Source: Salvia splendens (lineage: Eukaryota > Streptophyta > Magnoliopsida > Lamiales > Lamiaceae). Taken from it: 64,000 nt of DNA. The DNA is taken from NCBI RefSeq assembly GCF_004379255.2, contig NC_056053.1, positions 24,672,188 to 24,736,187 on the forward strand, written 5' to 3'. The translations under genes and the position numbers were made by a program. Each line of letters begins with the position of its first letter. Positions within the stretch are counted from its first letter, which is position 1. Below, piece after piece: positions 56,709 through 64,000 of this stretch. Under the pieces are notes generated by a model. The model searched no databases. It saw only the letters and a program-made list of their open reading frames with translations, and had not been told where the DNA came from.

Positions 56709-59560
56709 TGTAATACCCGAAAATTTGTGGAATTTTATTCTTTTAATTAAGGATGAAATTCTTTTCTATGTTTTTGTGTTTAAAATTTGGTGTGGAAAAT
56801 ATTTTGTGTTTATTTGATTGTTGTGGATGTGGTATTTTCTACCTAGGCAAATTAAATGTAATTAAATAATTAATTAAGCCATGTTTTTAAAAATCCTAAT
56901 TAAAATTAAATCTCTCTCTCTTTCTCTCTCTCTCTCGGTTTCTCACCCCCCTCCCCACTAATTTCTCAACCTCCCCCACTCCCTCTTAACCGATACATCT
57001 TTCCCTTTCCAATCTCTCCCCACATCGTTTTCTTTCCTTTCTCTCTTGCAATTGCTCTCAACACCGGTAAGCTCCCTCTCTCCTTCTCCCTCTCGGTTCT
57101 CATCTTTTTCATTCACTCCCTCTCATCATCGTCTTGAATTCCTCAAGGTGATACCCTCCTTCGTCGTGAATCGGGGTCGGAAAAGGAAGTAAAGCTTTTG
57201 CGTTTCGTTTGAACCATCCGGGGAAGGTAACCCCTAACTCTTGTTTAATTCGAAAACTCATGCATATAGGACGTTTTTGGATGGGTTAGATGTTGAGTAG
57301 GATTTGTGGCTATGTGCTTGTGTTGAACATGTTTTCGGTGATAACTGACAGTGGGTTCCGACCCCTTTTTGACTGAGCAAACGACCTCCTTTTGGTACGA
57401 TTTTTTAACTGTATAAACTTTGGTGTGTCTTCTGTGTGGTGTGTAATTTTCAGCCTCTTGGGATGTCGTATGAATTTATTATGATTTTTGCAAGTAAACT
57501 GCGCAGTTCTGCGTGTGGTGTGTTCTGGGTGATGTTTTCATGTGCAATGGTTGGGTTTCTGAGTGTTATGTTTTTGTGTTGAATGTGGGTGTGTTTGGCC
57601 AAGAGATGGCTCGGAGAAATCTGTGTTTGGCTCAAGGGTTTTGTGTGGGTTGGCCGAGAGATCTAGGGTCCGGCCTAGGGCAGGCTGGTGGGAAATTTTG
57701 AAGGGATGATCCCAGGTGTTTGGGTGTGTTTTGGGACGTAGAATGCGTGGTGGGAATGTCGTATAGGGTTTGAGAATCGGAAGTTGAAGGGAAGTGAGTG
57801 TACACGGAACCAGCGGCCGAGGTGCCGAACAGATGGCCGAGGTGCCGAACAGACGGCCGAGGTGCCGAGCATAAGATGCCGAGGTGCCGAGCAGGCGGCC
57901 GAGACGGTCGGTCGAGGTGCCGAGCCGGACGGCCGAGATGGTCGGCCGAGGTGCCGAACAGGCGGCCGAGACGGTCGGCCGAGGTGCCGAGCCGGACGGC
58001 CGAGATGGTCGGCCGAGGTGCCGAGCTGTGCCGAGACAGGTGCCGAGCTGTGCCGAGACAAGTGCCGAGCTGTGCCGAGACAGGTGCCGAGCTGTGCCGA
58101 GACAGGCGGCCGAGGTGCCGAGCCAGGCGGCCGAGACGGTCGGCCGAGGTGCCGAGCCAGGCGGCCGAGACGGTCGGCCGAGGTGCCGAGCCAGGCGGCC
58201 GAGACGGTCGGCCGAGGTGCCGAGCCAGGCGGCCGAGACGGTCGGCCGAGGTGCCGAGCCAGGCGGCCGAGACGGTCGGCCGAGGTGCCGAGCCAGGCGG
58301 CCGAGATGGTCGGCCGAGGTGCCGAGCCAGGCGGCCGAGACGGTCGGCCGAGGTGCCGAGCCAGGCGGCCGAGACACCGAGCCAGGCCGAGACGCCGATC
58401 CTTTTTCCGAGCTTTTTCCGAACCTTTTCCGAGCCAAGTGAGCCGTTGCACAGTAAGGGTATGCCAGGACTTGGAGTGCTGTGTTCGTGTGTCGTGTGCG
58501 CGTTTTGGGTACGTCGTTTGCGTGCGGGGTGTGTTTTGAGCGTGTGGCTTTGTGTGTTTGTTATGTAATATGTTGTTAGGTGTATGTACGTGTAACGTGC
58601 TAGATGTTGAAGTCGTCCACGTAGGAATCATGCATTGTCGTTTAAAGTCTCGTCTCTTCTGACTCTAATCATGATATTATTTATCTTTCAAAAGGGTGAT
58701 CTTTTTCGAGGAAAGTGTGGTTGAAGGGAACTGTTTTAAAAGCTAAGCAATCGAGGTGGGCTTTTCTACCCTACTTTTATGTGGGTTATCTTTAAATACG
58801 GACTTTGTTCCGGAAATGTTTATGGAGGTGAACAGTTTGTCTTGCCGATTGTTTTGTTTTGAAACCTATCTGAAGTGGTTTACCACATATGTTTAATCGA
58901 ATTCGGGTCTGTTGGGCTGCGAACCCTCAGGCTAGTGTACACGAGACTGGGTGCCATCTGAGAGCAAGTTGGCCGGTCTAGATGACCTGGGGTGTGGCCA
59001 CGCCCCTTGTCATGGTTTGGATCAGATAGTGTATGATTGAGGGAATAAGGGTGGCAATATCGGAAAATGACTGCGCAGTCGAATTTATGAAATGTGTTTT
59101 GTGTACTTGGGTTATTTTCATTATACTCAAAACCCCAATGTTACACTGTTATGGCATGACAAACTTTGTTTTTGGCGTGTGTCCACTGAGTGCATTAAGT
59201 ACTCAGCCCTGCATGTTGTTTTCTTAATGTGCAGGTTGAGCGGCGATGGGGAGGACGGATGTTGAGCAGTTAAAGCCAAAGTGTGTTTTTATCTTTTGGA
59301 TGGTGTCGTGTCGTCATACCCGGCATCATCTGTCTTTGGGTCTTTTCCGCTGCTTGTAAACCGTCACGATGTTTTCATTTAAAACTCTGAATACTTTAAC
59401 TCAAGAATGTCGTCACAGTATTTTGTTTTGAATTGAATTTCCTTTTATTAAATGTTTTGGGTCAAATATTCTTGTTACCCCCCCTTTCTTCCCCGCTTCT
59501 TTTTCCCCCCCTAGTCGCGGTCCACCGTACTTCCTATCCTTAGGAAATGCGGGCGTGACA
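56709..59560 (+). repeat. 3' LTR of the chromovirus
   Basis: 2852 bp, matching the 5' LTR except the longer array (81 bp), one fewer C in the C-run at about 59506-59512, and one A/G difference near 58620. Confidence 0.95.
57798..58411. repeat. GC-rich tandem array in the 3' LTR, expanded
   Basis: Same architecture as the 5' LTR array, but the 34-bp unit occurs seven times without the 21-bp partial unit (7x34 = 238 bp against 4x34+21 = 157 bp), which accounts exactly for the 81-bp difference. Confidence 0.93.
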
Positions 59561-59847
59561 AAACATGTCTTGCAGAGTTTGTTAAAGTAGATTAGTACAA
59601 TGTTTTAGGTCGTTTGAATGTAGTATATATGTATTGCATCTGGTTAACATTTGAAGTAATAAAAAATACCGATTTGAGAGAACTCTCCAAACATATCTCC
59701 AGTGTGTGTGTTCATGGCTTCCGCAGCTTTCTTTCAAATCTTACATATTTTAATTTCTTCATTATTTGTGATATGTTCGTGTCTCACTAGCTATTAGAAG
59801 TAAATATTAAACCAAAACATTAATTTCAATTTTCATCTCTTACATCA
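59561..59847. other. Chromovirus 3' flank and 3' region of the NPF gene
   Basis: Short spacer; the NPF 3' untranslated region on the minus strand probably lies here. AATAAA-like signals on that strand are not distinctive. Confidence 0.4.
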
Positions 59848-62800
59848 TCACACTACTTTCTTGCAAGTATACCTCCTAGCAACAAAAACAAACACCACCA
59901 AATTCACCGCACTCAATAGAGCCAAGAGCAAGAAGAAATAATGCAAATTCCCACGGTTCAAGTCATCCGGTATCCACCAGGAGGCCCCACCCCTCGCGCT
60001 GGCCACCGTCGCGGCCTCCACCAGCGCCGCGCCCAGGTAGCTCCCGAGCGCGGTGGTGCCGAGCGACAGCGCCGCGCACAGGCTCCGCATGGAGTCCGGC
60101 GCCTGCCCGTAGAAGAACTCCATCTGCCCGATGTTCGCGAACACCTCCGCGCACCCGATGATGAAGTACTGCGGCACCTGCCAGAATACCGACACCGTCC
60201 CCGGGCCATGGCGCACCACTGCCCGGAGGCGGTAGACCTCGAGGACGGCCGCGGCGACCATGGAGAAGGCGGAGACGAAGAGGCCGAAGCCGATGCGCTG
60301 GAGCTGGGTGATCCCGGTGGGGCAGCCGGTCAGGCGGCGGGCGGCCGGGACGATGAGGCGGTCGTAGACGGGGACCCAGAAGATGACGCTGAGGGTGTCG
60401 AAGATGGAGAGGGAGGCCTCCGGGATGGCGAAGCGCTGGGTGAGCTTCGGGTCCATGTAGACGGCTTGGAGGACGAAGAGGTTGCCCATCTGCTCGTACA
60501 CGGTGCTGAACATTATTCCGGTGGCGCATACGGGGAGCAGACGGAATATTCCCTTCAGCTCCTCCACTTGCGTCACCGTGCAGAGACTCCATGGGTTTGT
60601 GGAGTCTCTGACGTGGTCGGATTCGATCTCCACCGCTGCCTTGTCAAAGTAACTGCAAAAGACATCCAAGTTTTGTACTCCATATCTTACCAAACAAAAA
60701 TTTCTTTTAAAATCATCAATTTATCTAGGTATTTTGTGAGAATTTGTTATATACTCCCTAAGTCTCCTAAATTTTGTCACATTTTTCCATTTCCGTCCGT
60801 TCCACGAACTATATCATGTTTCACTTTTTTACCATTTTTTGTAGTGGTCCCAATATTCCACTAACTCTTTCAACTCACATTATATTATAAACTAATACTC
60901 CTTCCGTCCCACATAATTTGGGACACTTTGACCGGGCACGAGTTTTAAGAAATGTAATGAAAAGTGAGTTGAAAAAGTTAGTGGAATGTGGGTCCCACTT
61001 TTATATATTAGTTTTATAATTAAATGTGAGTAGGAATGAGTTAGTGGAATGTGGGGTCCACTACCAAAAATGGTAAAAGTGAAATGAGTCAAATTATGTG
61101 GGACGATTCAAAATGGAAAACTGGGTCAAATTATGTGGGACGGAGGGAGTATATAAAAGTATGACTCGCTCTCAGCTATCTTTTTCAACCACTTTCTATT
61201 ACATTTCTTAAAATTTGTGCCAAAAAATGTGACAATTTAAGGGACAGAGGAGTACAATAGTATCATGACCAGGTCAATTTTTTGTTAAAAAATGTTTTTA
61301 CCATCTATAATTCAAAATCCTGTAAATTGTTTTTACATTGTCGGGTCCGATTCGACTTGAAAATTTATGTTAAAACGCGTACCGTAACTCGTTGGTGTGC
61401 TCAAGTTTTCGGCTACCTACTATGACCGAGTCCGCATCGGATGTCTCGTAGAGAAGAGATGTGTCATCGGGCAATCGAACATTACGTTTCCTCACGGCAG
61501 CCACCACCACCTGGCACATACGTGTTAGGGGGTTGCTGCCGGGCTTTTGGTACCGGTACAATCGGGTACCGGAGAAGAATAACACAACGGCGCCTCCCAT
61601 CGCCACGGTTGGAATACCGAACCCTAACCCCCAACCGACATTCAATTGTACCCAAACAAGGAGTGTTCCTGTAGTCAACGCGCCGATATTGATTGATAAA
61701 TAGAACCAATTGAAGAACGAGCCCTTGTGAAGTTTCTCCTCTTCATCAGCGTCGTCAAATTGATCTGCACCGTACGACGACACACACGGCTTGATCCCGC
61801 CGGTCCCCAGTGCCACCAGGTACAATGCCACGAAGCAGACCGCAGTTTGCGACCATGTGGCATGGCACTTGTCTTTCTTCTGGCACGTGGGCTTTAGTCC
61901 GCGGACCGAGGCAGATAGGGTCAAAAGTGTCATTCCCTAATAAAAATATGTGATTAGTTCAAATAAACACTCAGACTATCTCGTATTGTATTTCACTATC
62001 ATCAGCGGTGACTTACGATGACGTAGGTGATGGAGAAAGTGGCGATGGTCCAGTATCGGCCGAGATACGAATCGGCTAGGAACGCTCCGACCAACGGCAT
62101 GACGTAGCAAGTTTCCGACCAATTAGAAAGGTTTTTGGAGGCTGCGGCGTTGTGTTCATTGAGTTGGTTGGTGAAATAGAGGAAGAGATTGCTGCTCATT
62201 CCATAGTAGGCTAATCTCTCACAACATTCATTTCCTGCACCACCAGTAACAGCATAAATTTTGCATCAAATTAACACACTTCTCTCTCTCTCATGAATGC
62301 TTAATTACCAGTAATAAAGAGAGATTTTCAACAAAATTATGAGACAAGTTCTCTCTCCCTCATGAATGCCAACCCTCTATGCAAAAACAAAAAATCAAGG
62401 TATATTTTCAACAAAATTACCATACATCTTTCCCCCTCCCACTCTCTCAAATGATGCTAAAAATGAAGAATCAATCAAGGGAGATTTTCAACAAAATTAT
62501 CACAACTCCCTCTCTCATGAATGCTAACCCCTAACTAAGAAAAACCAAGGGAGTGTATGAGGCCAAAAGTCTCAAATTAGAGTCTAGCGTGGCACAACCT
62601 TTGAATATATATTCATTGGCACGTAAAAGAATTAAAAATCAGAGGAGATTATAACAAAATGCTATCTCATATGAATCCAAACCAAGTTGAACCAAGGGAG
62701 AGTTTCAACAAAATCATCACACCTCTCTCTCAAGAATGCTAACCAAGAAGAATCAATCAAGAGAGATTATCAAACAAGTTCTCTCTCTCTTTCACACCAT

Positions 62801-63028
62801 TGCTAACCAAGAAGAATCAATGGAGATTTTAAACAAAATCATAACACACCTCTCTCTCTCATAAATGCTATATAATCAAGAAGAATCTATCAACAAAATA
62901 TCAATCTCTATCTCTACCTTACCAACTATAAAGGGGCAGGCCCTCCATGTTCCCGTTTTCTTCCGGTTAGCCGGCCTACCCTTGTAGTCGACCGTGCCAT
63001 CTTTCGTGTAGTTATCGTCTCCCGCCAT
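59848..63028 (-). CDS. NPF8-like (NRT1/PTR family) proton-coupled peptide/nitrate-type transporter
   Basis: Exons 63028-62923, 62234-62017, 61936-61383 and 60652-59848 join in phase to 560 residues, within the usual 550-600. The N-terminus ([20 protein letters not shown]) and the ExxER proton-coupling motif (E38-R42 in [11 protein letters not shown]) are followed by [33 protein letters not shown] and, in the C-terminal half, [38 protein letters not shown] and [10 protein letters not shown]. The protein would have 12 transmembrane helices of the POT/MFS fold. Sequence is closest, from memory, to Arabidopsis PTR1/PTR5 (NPF8.1/8.2), plasma-membrane di/tripeptide importers, but substrate in this family cannot be read from sequence. 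The last exon is GC-rich compared with the rest. Intron 3 carries nested MITEs and intron 1 a degenerate repeat. Confidence 0.93.
60754..61252. mobile_element. Outer Stowaway-like MITE in NPF intron 3, split by a second MITE
   Basis: Outer ends CTCCCTAAGTCTCCTAAATT and AATTTAAGGGACAGAGGAG are inverted repeats with TA on both sides (60752-60753, 61253-61254). Its core is interrupted at a TA by the inner element (60898-61149). Confidence 0.75.
60898..61149. mobile_element. Inner Stowaway-like MITE, 252 bp
   Basis: Ends CTCCTTCCGTCCCACATAAT and ATTATGTGGGACGGAGGGAG, TA duplicated at 60896-60897 and 61150-61151. A second partial right end (CAAATTATGTGGGACGATTC) lies just inside, as in two other MITEs of this window. 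Confidence 0.85.
62260..62900. repeat. Degenerate roughly 60-bp tandem repeat filling NPF intron 1
   Basis: At least six imperfect units of the pattern CTCTCTCTCATGAATGCTAA ... AAGAATCAATCAAGGGAGATTTTCAACAAAATTATCA. Unit ends drift and several are truncated. It occupies almost the whole 688-bp intron between exons 1 and 2. Confidence 0.75.
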
Positions 63029-63590
63029 GGCGCCACGGATCGATCCAAGCTATTCTGTGCACAACAAATTTGTGTTTTAAATTCAAGAATAATTAATAAC
63101 AGTTGTGGAAAGAGGAAATATGAGTAGTTCTTAAATTTTCACAGACAGAATCTCATGAATCTTGACTTGCCACTCATGACACAAGGAATTTGGAGATTAC
63201 CCAGAAATGGGAAATATTTTTGCAAAAAATAAGGCTGGAACGAAATTATACAGCTCAACTTCTTAATTGAGTGCAAGTGCATGAATTTTGAGAAAAAAAA
63301 CTTATCTTTGCTGAAAAAGGTTTAGGAAATCTTAACGAATTGATTTGTTTGTTTTGCATACTTCTATTTTCATGTTCAATTATTATATTTTCCAAAACAC
63401 TAATTTTAATGTCCTAATATTTTCTAAATACTTTAAATAAGAAAATAACAGTCACTGGTATTGCCAAAAATATAACATCGTACTCTTTTTCACAATTAAC
63501 TATCTACCCATCATAAATATTTACACATCTTTTTATCTTAATTACTACTCCTTATTAGTGGGGGAGTGATCAATTGTTAATTCAATCTCT
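63029..63590 (-). promoter_or_regulatory. NPF gene upstream region
   Basis: AT-rich flank upstream of the NPF start on the minus strand; no convincing TATA box or motif cluster was assigned. Confidence 0.3.
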
Positions 63591-64000
63591 AAGACCATCA
63601 GCAGTGGGGCGCCCTAAGGCGCGCCCTATGGCGCGCCACGTCAGCATTTTTATCCTCCTCCTTCTCCACCTGCAGTGGGGCGCCCTAAGGCGCGCCCTAT
63701 GGCGCGCCACATCATCAATTTTGTAATATTTACAAAATACATAAGAATTAAAAAAAAAACTAAAATACATTTAAAATACGAATTTTAAAAACTTCATTCA
63801 TTTAATAAAAATTAATACATTACAATGCGAGATAATAAAAAACGCAAACTCAGCGACGGCGGTTACGAGCCCACACTTCTTCAATCATGTTGCTCATGAG
63901 CTGCGCATGCTCCTATTGGTTGCGCATTGAGGCCTGCCTAGATAAAACCTCATCGAAACCTAACGATAACCCTCTATCGGGTTAAGGCCGGGTTTCCCGA
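63591..64000 (-). mobile_element. PIF/Harbinger element, 3' end with decayed transposase, cut by the window edge
   Basis: The minus strand from 64000 to about 63852 encodes the end of a Harbinger-type transposase-like protein: FDEVLSRQASMRNQ, an in-frame TAG, then EHAQLMSNMIEEVWARNRRR and stop. The spacing recalls the QLxxDLIEHIWxR ending of plant PIF transposases, from memory. Outward of it lies a GC-rich terminal block with two direct copies (about 63603-63641 and 63672-63710) of GCAGTGGGGCGCCCTAAGGC and GCGCGCCCTATGGCGCGCCA. The terminal inverted repeat partner is outside the window. Confidence 0.6.

Larger units (their letters stand above)
48064..59560 (+). mobile_element. Intact Tekay/Del-type chromovirus (Ty3/gypsy LTR retrotransposon)
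   Basis: 11.5 kb flanked by 5-bp target duplications AAACA (48059-48063 and 59561-59565). LTRs at 48064-50835 (2772 bp) and 56709-59560 (2852 bp) both run TGTAATACCCG...GGCGTGACA. Apart from an 81-bp array-length difference and one C in a homopolymer, I see a single substitution (ACATAGG versus ACGTAGG). The tRNA-Met primer site, full gag-pol frame and polypurine tract are present, so the copy is structurally autonomous and very young. It lies beside the NPF pseudogene. Confidence 0.96.

Noticed and set aside
59941..60864. 307-codon frame on the plus strand
   Set aside because: It is the antisense shadow of the GC-rich last exon of the NPF gene, whose own frame has clear family motifs.

Overview
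The window is nuclear DNA of a flowering plant, most likely an asterid eudicot. Lamiales is my guess, from overall gene sequence and repeat character. The evidence is GT-AG spliced genes with close Arabidopsis counterparts, a plastid-targeted division-related protein, arginine decarboxylase, a KIN-7 kinesin, NPF transporters, a nuclear tRNA-Glu and dense plant-type transposons (hAT, PIF/Harbinger, Stowaway- and Tourist-like MITEs, Helitron, Ty3/gypsy). I rebuilt gene models by hand from splice sites, reading phase and remembered family sequences. No database was searched.

Left half (1-25.5 kb), gene-rich. A hAT element runs off the left edge and sits in intron 1 of a vacuolar H+-ATPase subunit c gene, leaving exons 2-3 here. 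A complete second subunit c copy follows (4720-6499). Next come an uninterrupted arginine decarboxylase gene (8806-10833), a 13-exon chloroplast SDR-type epimerase of the GC1/SulA family (minus, 12334-15517), a broken complex I NDUFB9/B22 gene (minus, 16439-18575) whose last splice acceptor lies in a perfect 39-bp x4 repeat, and a 12-exon KIN-7 kinesin (minus, 19758-24172). The gene order resembles several Arabidopsis neighbourhoods, so this looks like an old conserved block with local decay.

Middle (25.5-48 kb), gene-poor. It holds tandem MITEs, a PIF/Harbinger-derived ALP1/HARBI1-like gene (minus, 28566-29887) whose third catalytic position appears substituted, a tRNA-Glu(CTC), an inverted-repeat element, and a Helitron-like region with two candidate 5' ends and one 3' end. 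A very young 5.4-kb non-autonomous gypsy element (38009-43387) is inserted in the Helitron. It has essentially identical LTRs, a TAAAC target duplication, a gag-protease ORF on one strand and a spliced additional ORF on the other, and no reverse transcriptase, RNase H or integrase.

Right part (46-64 kb). A decayed NPF transporter copy (plus) lies opposite an intact four-exon NPF8-like gene (minus, 59848-63028). Between them is an intact 11.5-kb Tekay/Del-type chromovirus (48064-59560). It has 2.8-kb LTRs containing GC-rich 34-bp arrays, an AAACA target duplication, one full-length gag-pol ORF and an extra gag-like ORF upstream of gag. The right edge carries a decayed PIF/Harbinger transposase end.

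The most unusual items are the quadruplicated splice acceptor, the pol-less gypsy element with an intron-containing opposite-strand gene, the extra upstream ORF and length-variable arrays of the chromovirus, and the clean 8-bp near-duplication that breaks the hAT transposase frame.
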